Translations under genes and position numbers: made by a program
NCBI GenBank assembly: GCA_963726135.1
Contig: CAVSBE010000008.1
Coordinates: forward strand, 806,001-870,000
Direction: 5' to 3'
DNA length: 64,000 nucleotides
Source of the DNA: Bog-473 sp963726135
Lineage (GTDB): Bacteria; Actinomycetota; Acidimicrobiia; Acidimicrobiales; RAAP-2
The notes under the pieces: model-generated
Told to the model about the DNA's origin: nothing
Databases searched by the model: none
Seen by the model: only the letters and a program-made list of their open reading frames with translations
In this document: positions 10,038 through 19,574 of the stretch, in pieces
How the letters are laid out: each line of letters opens with the position of its first letter
Numbering within the stretch: the stretch's first letter is position 1

Positions 10038-11859
10038 ATGGCTCGAGTGACGGACGGCGAGCGCACCACGAGCGAGGGCGGGGTTTTGGCCGAGCGCGGC
10101 CTGCTCGACTACCTGCGCATCCTCTGGCGACACAAACTATTGATCGCTCTGACGGTAATCGTCACTATTGGGGCCGCCGTGGGTCTCGACCACTTTCGGA
10201 CTCGTACCTACCAGGGGACCGCCGAGATCCTCTTCACCCTCCAGGGCGCCTCGGGTCCCTCCTCGACGTCCAACCTCTCAGCAGCGGACGTCGCCACAGA
10301 CATCGAGCTCGTTGGGAGCGCCCCGGTGCAAGCGGCAGTCGCCAATATGCTCCACACGACCGCACCGGCGGTCACGGCGACCGAGGTCGGCACGACCAAT
10401 GTCGCCCAAATCACCGTGCGGTCGACAAGCCCAGACTACGCGTCAGCGGCGGCAAACGCGTACGCCCGCGCCTATATCCAGGTCGCAACCCAGGCCTACC
10501 TCAATTCGCAGCTCGCCGCGGAGCAGCAGATCCAGACGCAGAAGCTCGCCCTACAAACTCAAATCAACACGATCTTGGCGAATCCCAGTACCGCGACTTC
10601 TTCCACGCTTCAACAGCAACTCACAGGTCTCGAAGCCGCGGCAACTTTCCTACGATCAGCAGCTTAGCCAGCTGCAAACCGCTACCGCGCAGGGTGCGAG
10701 CGCCGGGCAGCTCGTCGTCCCGGCGGTCCCCGATCCGGTTCCGGTCTCCCCGAAGCGAGCCCAGGACGCCGTGATTGCGGGAGGCGTCGGCCTGCTCCTC
10801 GGCATCGGCTTGGCCCTCCTCCGTGAAAACCTAGACGACCGGGTGCGGGGCAAGGACCAGCTCGAGCAGCTCATGCCCGGCATCCCGGTGCTCGGTCTGA
10901 TTCCCGTGATTGACAAGTGGCGCGACCACAAAAAGCCATATCTCGTTGCCCACTCACAGCCGAGGTCGCCGCCCTCGGAGGCCTACCGGGGACTCAGAAC
11001 CTCCGTCCAGTTCATGGCGTTGGAGACTCCCACCAAAGTCCTCCAGATCACCAGCCCCTCTGCGGGAGACGGCAAGACCACCACGTCGGCCAATCTGGCC
11101 TGGATCATGGCCGACGCAGGCCAGCGGGTCGTGTTGATCGGCTGTGACCTGCGTCAACCTCGAATCCATGAGTTCTTCGGACTACCGAACGACGTCGGGT
11201 TTACCTCGGTCCTGCTGGGAGAAGCGGAGCTGGACGACGCGCTCCTTTCGGTCCCCAATCAGCCTGGCCTTCTGGTGGTCCCGACGGGACCAGTCCCACC
11301 AAATCCGTCAGAGCTCCTCTCGAGCGCCAGGACCGAGCAGGTCTTCGAGAGCCTTGGCGCCTACGCAGATATGGTCATCGTGGATAGCGCACCGGTTCTG
11401 CCGGTGACCGATGCCGCGGTCCTGTCGACGCACGCCGACGCCATCTTGCTCGTGGTGTCCGTTGGGATGGACAAGCGCCGTGACGTGGTCCGGTCAGTTG
11501 GGATGCTCAATCAGATCAACGCCCCGATTGCGGGCATCGTGCTGAACCGGGCCCTAGAAACTGATTCGTCTGCGTACTACGACTATCGGTACAAAGAGAA
11601 GTCCTCGTACAAGGGCAAGCCCAAGGACGACAAGAAACGCGATGCCCCGGCCCCCACAAACGGCAATGGCAAGGTTGCCCATGACCTGAGCCCTGTCCCA
11701 CTTGATGTGCATGTGGAGTTCGTCAAGGACCTTCCCGCCAGAGAGGATGAAGACGTCGACTGGCCGGCCATGGGGCGGCACGTCAAGGTCGAACCGCCGC
11801 CGTTGTCGGATTCTCCGACTCTCTTCCCTCCACAGACCGGAGACGCTCCCCGCGAGTAG
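10038..11859 (+). CDS. Wzz/BY-kinase polysaccharide co-polymerase, one frameshift
   Basis: The N-terminal part (frame ending at 10667) is a Wzz-type chain-length domain: DYLRILWRHKLLIALTVIVT is the first membrane helix. The second frame carries the second helix (DAVIAGGVGLLLGIGLALL) and a cytoplasmic bacterial tyrosine kinase: Walker A SAGDGKTTTSANLA, Walker A' LIGCDLRQPR, Walker B MVIVDSAPVLPVTD, and a tyrosine cluster SSAYYDYRYKEKSSY. Removing one base of the GG near 10645 joins them (LEAAQLSYDQQL) as a 606-residue protein. Such proteins set glycan length and are controlled by autophosphorylation. Convergent with the next minus-strand genes; divergent from the polymerase. Confidence 0.85.
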
Positions 11860-12326
11860 TTGACCGGGTGAGATCCCAAGCGACGCTCTCCACGCCCGTG
11901 CGTCGGTTGGCATGCGGGAAGACGACGGCGACTTGCACGCAGCTAGCCGGCGTCGAGCTCCGGTGTAAAGAGTTCCTCAGATTCTCCAGTGGCCGTGCGA
12001 CCCATGACCGCTGCCCGAGCCGTCCCAATGCCCACGGTCAGCCACGGCAGCGACGAGTCGCCCACCGTCCAAATGATGTCCACCTCGGGTCGAAATCCCG
12101 TGGGCAGGGACCCAGGATCCCATCGATCAGGCGAACGCCGGGCGGTCGCTGCTCGAACATGGCTTCGATGGCGACGATAGTCAGCACGGCGAGTCGACGC
12201 GGTGCCGCAGCAGGTGCTGAGTACCTCCGTGCCCGCCATCTCAGTCCTCCCTCGTCCGACTCCGCTTCGCCGTGACCACGGTTGCCACTCCTTGACGGCC
12301 CGCGGAGAGCCACGAGCGTCGCGCCA
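11860..12326. other. Gap between kinase and mshC
   Basis: This 467-bp stretch separates two convergent genes. It holds only the possible broken small gene described separately; I see no hairpin that would serve as a confident terminator. Confidence 0.4.
11943..12239 (-). pseudogene. Small hypothetical protein, apparently frameshifted
   Basis: ATG 12239 is preceded by a strong GGGAGG Shine-Dalgarno sequence seven bases away. As sequenced, the frame gives 98 residues, but its middle has poor codon usage. Another frame is better there (RRLAVLTIVAIEAMFEQRPP, then IDGILGPCPRDFDP), and the first frame becomes good again at EVDIIWTVGDSSLPWLTV. Two compensating shifts, near 12200 and 12090, would restore one protein of about 98 residues. 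No family is recognised. It lies downstream of mshC on the same strand. Confidence 0.35.
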
Positions 12327-13448
12327 CTACAGGTCGATGCCCAGCAACCGCGCGCCGCCGGACACCGGCCGGCCCGCCGACGCCTCCCCGTCGAGGGCCC
12401 GCAGCGCGCCGGGCGTGTCGAGGTCGTCGTCGAGCGCGGCGCGCACCGCCGCCATACCCGTCGAGCCGTCCCCGGCCGGCGCACTGGACCACAGCGCGAG
12501 TCGCGCCGCGGCGGCGGGCATGTCCTCTCCGGTGTGCCAGTCCCAGTCCCCCCGGTAATGGTGGGCCAGCACGGCCAACCGGACCGCGGCCGGATCCCAC
12601 TCCTTGCACAGGTCCCCGACGAAGACCAGGTTGCCCAGCGACTTCGACATCTTCTTGCCTTCGAATCCCACCAGGCCCACGTGGAACCAGAGCCGCACGA
12701 AGCGCTGGTGCGTCACGGACTCGGACTGGGCCGTCTCGCACTCGTGGTGCGGAAACACGAGATCACGCCCTCCCCCGTGGATGTCGATCGTCTCGCCGAG
12801 CTCGCGCAGCACCAGGGCCGAACACTCGATGTGCCACCCCGGCCGGCCCGGCCCCCAACGCGACTCCCAGGCCGGCTCGTCGGGCAGCGACGGCTGCCAC
12901 AGCACGAAGTCGAGCGGGTCGCGCTTGTTCGGGTCGTCGGGTCGCCCCCCGTTCTCGCTGGCGAGCGCGAGCATCTGGGCCCGCCCGAACCCACTGATGC
13001 ACCCGAATTCGGGGAAGGTCGACACGCTGAAATACACCGAGCCACCGGACTCGTAGGCGTTGCCGCTCTCGAGCGCGGCGCCGATCAGCGAGAGGATCTC
13101 CGAGATCGCCGAGGTGGCCCGGGGCTCTGAGTAGACCGGCAGCAGGTTCAGCAGGCCCATCTCGGCTTCGAAGCGCGCCATTTCTTCGGCCGCCAGGTCC
13201 AGATAGTGCACGCCGAGCTCGCGTGCCTTGCGCAGGATGTCGTCGTCGACGTCGGTGACGTTGCGCACCAGCTTCGTCTCTCGGCCGGCGTCCCGGAGGT
13301 GCCGCTGCAGCATGTCGAAGTACAGGTAGACGGCGGCATGTCCGAGGTGTGCGGCGTCGTAGGGGGTGATGCCGCACGAGTACATCGTCACCAGGCCTCC
13401 GCGCTCGAAAACCACCACCTTCTTCCGTGCCGTGTCGTACAGTCGCAC
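12327..13448 (-). CDS. mshC: Probable mycothiol ligase MshC (CysRS-like)
   Basis: This class I aminoacyl-tRNA-synthetase-like protein of 373 residues has a HIGH-type motif in MYSCGITPYDAAHLGHA, NVTDVDDDIL, the zinc ligands Cys in IECSAL and His/Glu in FPHHECE, and KMSKSLGN. The SCGITPYD wording and the absence of a C-terminal DALR tRNA-binding domain point to MshC, which joins cysteine to GlcN-inositol in mycothiol synthesis, rather than to cysteinyl-tRNA synthetase. It is a little shorter than typical MshC (about 410). The start is GTG, two bases after the npdG stop, so the two are co-transcribed. A truncated CysRS remains possible. Confidence 0.7.
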   Translation of the reverse strand: MRLYDTARKKVVVFERGGLVTMYSCGITPYDAAHLGHAAVYLYFDMLQRHLRDAGRETKLVRNVTDVDDDILRKARELGVHYLDLAAEEMARFEAEMGLLNLLPVYSEPRATSAISEILSLIGAALESGNAYESGGSVYFSVSTFPEFGCISGFGRAQMLALASENGGRPDDPNKRDPLDFVLWQPSLPDEPAWESRWGPGRPGWHIECSALVLRELGETIDIHGGGRDLVFPHHECETAQSESVTHQRFVRLWFHVGLVGFEGKKMSKSLGNLVFVGDLCKEWDPAAVRLAVLAHHYRGDWDWHTGEDMPAAAARLALWSSAPAGDGSTGMAAVRAALDDDLDTPGALRALDGEASAGRPVSGGARLLGIDL

Positions 13449-13450
13449 GG

Positions 13451-14101
13451 CTAAATTCCCGCCATCCTGAGCGTCGTATGCGCCTTGTGCCGGATGTTCA
13501 GGGTGATGCAGACGGCGGTGAAAGCCTCGATGGCCATGGCCTGGCTCAGGCTCCCGGCATCGAGCGGCCGCAGTCCGCGCATCAGTTCGACCAGGCCGAC
13601 GATGGCGCCGGTGGCCTGCGGGTGATCCGAGCACACGAGCACATCGGCTTTCAACCCCGATTCCAGGTCTTCCATTTCCGCGGCCGGCAGGTGGTGGAAG
13701 GCGGCCGCCACGAGGGACTCTGGGAGGGCGGCCTGAATCGCCGCCGCCACCGAGCCCCTCGGAGGCACCAGCGCCAGCATTTCGCGGCCCTCCTTGACCA
13801 GCGCGTTGGCCATGGAGACCACGACCTTGCCGGCGAGCGGCTCCCGCAGCTTCCGCACCGTCGCGACGGCGTTGTCCCAGGGGGTTGCCACGACGACGAG
13901 CTCGGCGTCCGCCGCGCCGGCATTGTCTGCCCCCTCGAGCGCCAGGTCCAGCCCCGGCCAGCGCGCCATGACGTCTCCGACCACGCCGGCGGCCCGCGTC
14001 GCGTCACGCGAGCCGATGGTGACCTGGACACCGACCTCGGCCAAGCGGAGTGCGACTCCCCGCCCGGCCGGACCCGTCCCACCGAGGATTCCCACGTGCA
14101 C
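13451..14101 (-). CDS. npdG: NADPH-dependent F420 reductase
   Basis: This 216-residue Rossmann protein starts VHVGILGGTGPAGRGVALRL and keeps the features of F420H2:NADP oxidoreductase: TIGSRD after the second strand (NADP 2'-phosphate contact), VVVATPWDNAV, SMANALVKEG, and AAFHHLPAAEMEDL. It moves hydride between NADPH and deazaflavin F420. The GTG start is inferred because upstream codons run into the divergent fabI gene. Only 31 bases separate the two start codons, so both promoters overlap. It heads a two-gene unit with mshC, pairing two actinobacterial redox cofactors. Confidence 0.85.
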   Translation of the reverse strand: MHVGILGGTGPAGRGVALRLAEVGVQVTIGSRDATRAAGVVGDVMARWPGLDLALEGADNAGAADAELVVVATPWDNAVATVRKLREPLAGKVVVSMANALVKEGREMLALVPPRGSVAAAIQAALPESLVAAAFHHLPAAEMEDLESGLKADVLVCSDHPQATGAIVGLVELMRGLRPLDAGSLSQAMAIEAFTAVCITLNIRHKAHTTLRMAGI

Positions 14102-14132
14102 CGCCCTACCTTCGCATAACCTCGCAGGCGCA

Positions 14133-14921
14133 GTGGGACTCCTCGACGGAAAGCGGCTCCTGATCACGGGTGTGCTGACCGACGCGTCCTTGGCATTCGC
14201 AGTGGCCCGGCTCGCCCAGGAGGAGGGCGCCGAGATCGTCCTCTCCGGTGCGGGGCGTGCCCTCTCCCTCACGCAGCGGACCGCCCGCAAACTGCCACGC
14301 GAGCCAGACATCCTCGAGATCGACGTGACCTCACCGGAGCAGCTCGCTGCCGCCGGCGAGACGCTGGCCGCCCGCTGGGATCGCCTCGACGGGCTCCTGC
14401 ACGCCATCGGCTTCGCACCGCCCAACTGCCTGGGCAACGGCATGTTCACCGCGGGCTGGGACGACGTCTCGGTTGCCCTCAACATCTCCGCCTACTCCCT
14501 CAAGGCTCTGGTCGACACCTTCCTGCCCCTCCTGTCCGCCGCCGGAAGGGAAGGCGGCGCCTCGGTGGTCGGCCTCGACTTCGACGCGACGGTGGCCTGG
14601 CCGGTCTACGACTGGATGGGCGTGGCGAAGGCAGCGCTGGAATCCCTCTCGCGCTACCTGGCCAAGGAGATCGGCCCGCGTGGCATCCGGGTCAACCTCG
14701 TCGCGGCGGGGCCTGTCCGGACCATGGCGGCAAAGTCGATCCCCGGTTTCGGCGCCTTTGAGGACACCTGGGCCGAGCGTGCCCCGCTCGGCTGGGACGT
14801 GCACGACTCGACCGCCGTCGCCAAGGCGTGCGTGGCGCTCTTCAGCGATCTTTTCCCGATGACGACCGGCGAGATCGTCCACGTCGACGGTGGGGTCCAC
14901 GCCGTCGGCGGCACCGCCTGA
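14133..14921 (+). CDS. fabI: Enoyl-[acyl-carrier-protein] reductase, InhA type
   Basis: This 262-residue SDR enoyl reductase performs the last NADH-dependent step of fatty-acid elongation. It has the InhA-like LLITGVLTDASLAFAVARLA cofactor loop, LLHAIGF, the Tyr-x6-Lys pair in YDWMGVAKAALES, and GPVRTMAAKSIPGF in the substrate-binding loop. Length and wording resemble mycobacterial InhA (269 residues). The GTG start gives a short leader at most; the track-like extension upstream would run across npdG and is rejected. It diverges from npdG and is unrelated to the glycan genes around it. Confidence 0.88.
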   Translation: MGLLDGKRLLITGVLTDASLAFAVARLAQEEGAEIVLSGAGRALSLTQRTARKLPREPDILEIDVTSPEQLAAAGETLAARWDRLDGLLHAIGFAPPNCLGNGMFTAGWDDVSVALNISAYSLKALVDTFLPLLSAAGREGGASVVGLDFDATVAWPVYDWMGVAKAALESLSRYLAKEIGPRGIRVNLVAAGPVRTMAAKSIPGFGAFEDTWAERAPLGWDVHDSTAVAKACVALFSDLFPMTTGEIVHVDGGVHAVGGTA

Positions 14922-15431
14922 CGGCACATTGACGGCACGCTAACTTCACGGGAAGCACCACCCCGCCGCACCCTCAACTGCATTACCGGAGGCTCTCGGC
15001 GCTCACTCGGATGTGCAACCGAGCGGCTGGTCCGCTGTGCGACATCCAGAACCTCACCTCGGCTTGGTCGTGACTACGACGACATCTGCGCTCGGTCCAA
15101 GAGGCCTCTCCGCCGCTCGTCCTCGTTTGACCTGGGACAATGTGCAAACTCAGGGTCCGAACGGCCCTACGGGGAACCAGACGCCTTCGAATCCCTCCGA
15201 GGACGAGGCGGCGCATTGGCGTATTGGAGGCGCATTGGCGTATTGGATAGGACTGCGGGGCCGCCCACTCATCAATGATCGTGAAGAACGAGCTGCACCC
15301 TTCTGCGGGGGCTTCGTCCTCTCCGACAACCGTCCACCGCCGCTGGTCCCCAAGGCACGGCGGTTGCGAGATGAGTAAGCTCGGCGGCTACCGGCACCCG
15401 GGCGGCACCCGGGGGCAGCGACAGGTTGGCG
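14922..15431. other. 510-bp leader region before the sugar transferase
   Basis: No gene is supported here. It contains a perfect 19-bp tandem duplication and a shorter direct repeat (GGCACCCGGG at 15393-15402 and 15404-15413) just upstream of the sugar-transferase start. A 5' regulatory leader is possible but unproven. Confidence 0.5.
15210..15247. repeat. Perfect 19-bp tandem repeat, two copies
   Basis: GGCGCATTGGCGTATTGGA occurs at 15210-15228 and again, without a gap, at 15229-15247. Within each copy ATTGG appears twice. It lies about 180 bp upstream of the initiating sugar transferase. It may be a slippage product or a duplicated binding site. Confidence 0.8.
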
Positions 15432-17000
15432 ATGAGCATCTCGGATCCCAGGGTCAATGCGGTCGAACGACGGCTCAAAACGGGCCCTCGGACGCCAATT
15501 AACGCCGTCGCCGACGGGCCGAACGTCGCGACTCCACCCCCGCTCCCGGTGCGGCATGACAGCGGCCCTATCCGCGCTGCCTCCCCCTACCGCACCATCA
15601 GCGACCGGGGTCTGACACTCCTGCAGATCTCCTGCGACTTCGTCTGCGCCTGCATCGCACTCCCCCTCGGCCTGATCCTCCTCTCGAGGCTCTCCTCGGT
15701 GCAGGTGAACGGTTCGGGGCGACTGCTGGCGAACATGGAGGTCGACTCGCTGTTCCCCATCGCGGTCGTCCTGGCACTTGCCTTGGGCGGCGTCTACCGA
15801 GTGACGCACCGTCGCCTGCAGCCCAGTGCCTTCCTCGAGTTACGCGAGCTCTCCTTCGACGTCGGCTGCGGTTGCGTGCTCGCCCTGGCCATCGGCTCCT
15901 TCCTGCATGGCGCCTTCGGCGCCGCCGAGCCCTACGCCACCCAACTCGTCATGGCGGTCATCGCCGCCATCGGCCTCATCACCTTCGGACGCATCGTCTT
16001 GCGCTTCTTCCTTCGTACGCTGACCACGACTCGGGTGCTCGTCGTAGGTTCGGGCACCACGGCCGATCGCATCATGCTGAGTGTGAGGCAGGAACCCGCC
16101 ATGACCCTCGTCGGACGTGCCGTCGACGGTGACACCGTGGACGCTGGTGCGATCGGGAAGGTGACGGACCTCCCGGAACTCTGCAGGCAACTTCAGGTGC
16201 ATCGCATCCTGGTGGCGGCCATGGAGCAGTTCTCGCCCGAGTCACTCAACATCTACCGCCAGTTACAGAACTCCGTGAACATTGCGGTGGTGCCGCACTA
16301 CTACGAGCTGATCAGCTGGCGGTCGCGCCTCACGGACCTCTCTGGCACGCCCTTCCTCGAGATCGCCCAGCCACACCTGAGCGCGTGGGACAGGTGCATG
16401 AAGCGGGCGTTCGACCTGTGCATCAGCTCGGCGGTGCTGCTGGCGATATCGCCGCTGCTCCTGGTCGTGGCCGTCGCTGTCAAGCTGAGCTCGCCCGGAC
16501 CGGTGTTCTTCCGCCAGGTCCGCCTCGGCCGCTCGGCGGAGCCGTTCAGGGTCATCAAGTTCCGCTCCATGACCATGGACACCGACGCCGCACCAGCCGG
16601 AGGAGCGGTACCCCAGAGAGACGATCCCGACCTGCCACTGCACGAGCTACGCAAGAAGAAGGACGAGACGGGCCGGATCACCCGCTTCGGGGCCTTCCTG
16701 CGCCGGACCGGAATGGACGAGATCCCCCAATTTATGAACGTCTTCAAGGGCGACATGTCCATCGTGGGTCCCCGCCCGTTTGTCCCCAGCGAGTCGAAGG
16801 TCGAGGGTTGGGCGACACGCCGGTTCGACGTGCGGCCGGGCATCACGGGCCTGTGGCAGGTCTCAGGGCGCAACGACCTGACCCGCAAGGACCTCGTGCA
16901 GCTCGACTACCTCTATGTCGCGTCCTGGTCGCTGTGGTGGGACCTCAAGATCATGTTCGAGACCCCCATGACGATGGCCCGTGGCACCGGTGCCTACTGA
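15432..17000 (+). CDS. Polyprenyl-phosphate sugar-1-phosphate transferase (WbaP/PHPT type)
   Basis: About 522 residues. The N-terminal half has four to five membrane helices and a nucleotide-binding-like VLVVGSGTTADRIML segment. The C-terminal catalytic part is the bacterial sugar transferase domain: KRAFDLCISSAVLLAISPLL helix, SPGPVFFRQVRLG, FRVIKFRSMTMD, TGMDEIPQFMNVFKGDMSIVGPRP and RPGITGLWQVSGRNDLT. It loads the first sugar phosphate onto undecaprenyl phosphate and so starts the repeat unit. I chose ATG 15432; TTG 15426 is the alternative. It probably supplies the lipid-linked primer for the glycosyltransferases upstream. Confidence 0.9.
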   Translation: MSISDPRVNAVERRLKTGPRTPINAVADGPNVATPPPLPVRHDSGPIRAASPYRTISDRGLTLLQISCDFVCACIALPLGLILLSRLSSVQVNGSGRLLANMEVDSLFPIAVVLALALGGVYRVTHRRLQPSAFLELRELSFDVGCGCVLALAIGSFLHGAFGAAEPYATQLVMAVIAAIGLITFGRIVLRFFLRTLTTTRVLVVGSGTTADRIMLSVRQEPAMTLVGRAVDGDTVDAGAIGKVTDLPELCRQLQVHRILVAAMEQFSPESLNIYRQLQNSVNIAVVPHYYELISWRSRLTDLSGTPFLEIAQPHLSAWDRCMKRAFDLCISSAVLLAISPLLLVVAVAVKLSSPGPVFFRQVRLGRSAEPFRVIKFRSMTMDTDAAPAGGAVPQRDDPDLPLHELRKKKDETGRITRFGAFLRRTGMDEIPQFMNVFKGDMSIVGPRPFVPSESKVEGWATRRFDVRPGITGLWQVSGRNDLTRKDLVQLDYLYVASWSLWWDLKIMFETPMTMARGTGAY

Positions 17001-17215
17001 CCGATCGCGAAGCCCCCGGTTGACCGTGTCGTCGCTCGCGGCAACGGGACGATCACGTACGGGAGACGGACCGACGCATTGCCTTCTCCTTCATAGGGGT
17101 TGCAGCCGAGGGAGCGCCCGCAAGAGAAACGAATGTGATCCGTTTCACACTTGAAGGAGATCCGGTCGGCCACGTGGAGTGGCACTCCTGATTTCGGCCA
17201 GGGAGGCGTGCGATC

Positions 17216-17498
17216 GTGCGGAAGTTTCGAGTCCTCGCAACGATGGCGTCAGCCGGCGTGCTGGCGTGGTCCGTCACGTTCGCGACGGGAGCGGCGTCCG
17301 CCGCCGGACGACTTCGCTCGGGCAGCCACGGCCAGGCGGTCAGCCACTTCTCGCAACACGGATCCGTCGGGTTTGGTCCTACGGGGTGCGAACGTCACGG
17401 CCGGCATCGTGGGCACGTTGGCCGTGCTCGCACTCCTCTTCATGATCGTCACCTTGATCCGGCGCAGGGTGAGGATCAGGGTCACCCGACCCAACTGA
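17216..17498 (+). CDS. Small secreted/membrane-anchored protein, one frameshift
   Basis: GTG 17216 follows a GGGAGG-like site and opens with a signal peptide (RKFRVLATMASAGVLAWSV, cleavage near ASA-AG). In another frame the sequence ends with a membrane helix and a basic tail: GIVGTLAVLALLFMIVTLI then RRRVRIRV. Removing one G from the GGGG near 17390 joins the two as GPTGANVTAGIVG, giving 93 residues: signal peptide, ~30-residue exported segment, one helix, basic cytoplasmic end. No family is recognised. Its place right after the initiating sugar transferase suggests a role in glycan assembly or attachment, which is only inference. Confidence 0.55.
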
Positions 17499-17616
17499 CC
17501 CATATGACCGCCCGACCCAACTGAGCCACCCGATCCGCCCTGAGTGAGGGAACCCCTGACCCTGATCACGGCATCGCCTGACCGGGCCTGCGAAGCGCCG
17601 ACAGTAGGTTGCAGGC

Positions 17617-19534
17617 ATGAGTATGCGGGGACACGCGATGGGCGGAGGACGCGGCGGCGGGTGGGCCGGCATGCGCTCCATGCGCCAGGACCGGTCCGTC
17701 CTTCGGCACCGGGTCAAGAAGGGCACGGCGCGGCGCATGCTCACCTTCGCCGTCCCCTACCGCAAGATCCTGGCCATCTTCATCCCCGTCGTCATCCTCG
17801 GCGCCGTCATCGCCGCCGTGAACCCCCTGATCCTGCGAGCCCTCATCGACAACGGGATCCTCAAGAAGAACGAGGACCTCGTCATCTGGCTGGCCGTCCT
17901 GGTGGCCGTCCTGGCGCTGGCCGACGCGGGCCCTGGCGCTCGACCGAGCGGCGGATCTCCGCCTACATCGGCGAGAGCCTCATCTACGACATGCGCTCCA
18001 AGGTGTTCCGTCACATCCAGCGCATGCCGCTGGCCTTCTTCACCCGCACCCAGACCGGCGCCCTGGTCAGCCGGCTCAACAACGACGTGATCGGGGCCCA
18101 GCAGGCCTTCACCGACCTCCTGTCCAACGTGATCGGGAACCTGGTGACGGTCGTCATCGTCGTCATCGCCATGTTCTTCCTCAGTCCTGGCAGATCACGC
18201 TGGCGGCGCTGCTCCTCGTCCCCCTCTTCCTGATGCCGTCCCGATTCGTCGGCCAACGCATCGGCTCGCTCACCAAGGAGGGCTACGACCTCAACAGCGA
18301 GATGAACATGGTCATGCAGGAGCGCTTCCAGGTCGGGCGGAGCCATGCTGGTCAAGCTGAACGGACGGCCCGACGCCGAGGCAGCGACGTTCGAGGCCAA
18401 GGCGGCGCCGCGTCCGCGACATCGGCATCGCCCAGGCCACCTACGCCCGCATCTTCTTCGTGGCGCTCACGCTGACCGCCTCACTGGCCACGGCGATCGT
18501 CTACGGGGTCGGCGGCGTGGCGGCGGTGCACGGTGCCCTGCAGGTGGGCACGGTCGTCGCCCTGACCAGCCTACCTGACCCGCCTCTACCGGCCGCTGAC
18601 CCAGCTCTCGAACCTGAACCTCGACGTCATGACGGCCCTCGTCTCCTTCGAGCGGCTCTTCGAGGTGCTCGACATCGTGCCCATGATCGAGGAGGACCCC
18701 GACGCTGTCGACATCCCGCGGGGCCGGGCCTCCATTGCATTCGACGACGTCAGCTTCACCTACCCGAGTGCCAAGGAGGTCTCGCTGGCCTCGCTCGAGT
18801 CGGTGGCCGTCCTCGAGACGGGCCTGCGCAGCGAGGTCCTCCACGACATCTCCTTCAGCGTGGAACCGGGGCAGATGGTGGCACTGGTGGGGCCGTCGGG
18901 CGCCGGCAAGACGACGATCTCGAACCTGGTCCCGCGCCTCTACGACGTGACCTCAGGCTCGGTGCGCCTGAGCGGCATCGACGTCCGGCACGCCACCATG
19001 GCCTCGGTGCGCGACGTCGTGGGCGTGGTGACCCAGGACCCGCACCTCTTCCACGACACGCTGCGGGCCAACCTGCTCTACGCCCGTCCCGAGGCGACCG
19101 AGGCGGAGGTCCTCGACGCCCTGGGGCAGGCGCAGATCCGGCACCTGATCGACGACCTCCCCGACGGCCTCGACACCGTGATCGGCGAGCGGGGCTACCG
19201 CCTCTCGGGTGGGGAGAAGCAGCGGGTGGCCCTGGCCCGCCTGCTGCTCAAGGCGCCCGACATCGTCGTCCTCGACGAGGCGACGGCCCACCTCGACTCG
19301 GAGTCCGAGGCGGCGGTGCAGCGCGCCCTGCGCGAGACGCTGGCCGGGCGCACCTCCCTCGTCATCGCCCACCGGCTCTCCACGGTGCGCGAGGCCGACG
19401 AGCTGCTCGTGGTCGACGGCGGGCGCATCGTGGAACGGGGAACGCACACCAGCCTGCTGGCCGACAACGGCCTCTACGCCGAGCTCTACCGCACCCAGTT
19501 CGCCGACCAGGAAGAGGAGACCGCCGGCACCTGA
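17617..19534 (+). pseudogene. ABC exporter (MsbA/MDR type), five frameshifts as sequenced
   Basis: Pieces in different frames line up in order as one fused exporter. The membrane domain has YRKILAIFIPVVILGAVIAA, YIGESLIYDMRSKVFRHIQR, LPLTQL-type and TASLATAIVYGVGGVA segments. An intact nucleotide-binding domain follows from about 18629: Walker A GPSGAGKTT, signature LSGGEKQRVALARLL, Walker B IVVLDEATAHLD, H-loop VIAHRLST. Shifts lie near 17930, 18190, 18340, 18405 and 18575. Correcting all five gives 638 residues, a normal length. The substrate is unknown; the site next to the glycan genes makes a lipid-linked saccharide or lipid plausible. It may be functional if the shifts are sequencing errors. 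Confidence 0.75.
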
Positions 19535-19574
19535 GGGTGGAGCCCGCGGGGACGGTTCCGGCGGTCAGGCGCGG

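Noticed and set aside
12763..13377. Frames overlapping mshC on both strands
   Set aside because: Mutually overlapping Arg/Ala-rich shadows of a well-conserved enzyme.
17001..17215. Possible riboswitch before the small membrane protein
   Set aside because: I checked for c-di-GMP and c-di-AMP type cores and found only a weak GAAACG/CGTTTC hairpin at 17126-17146.
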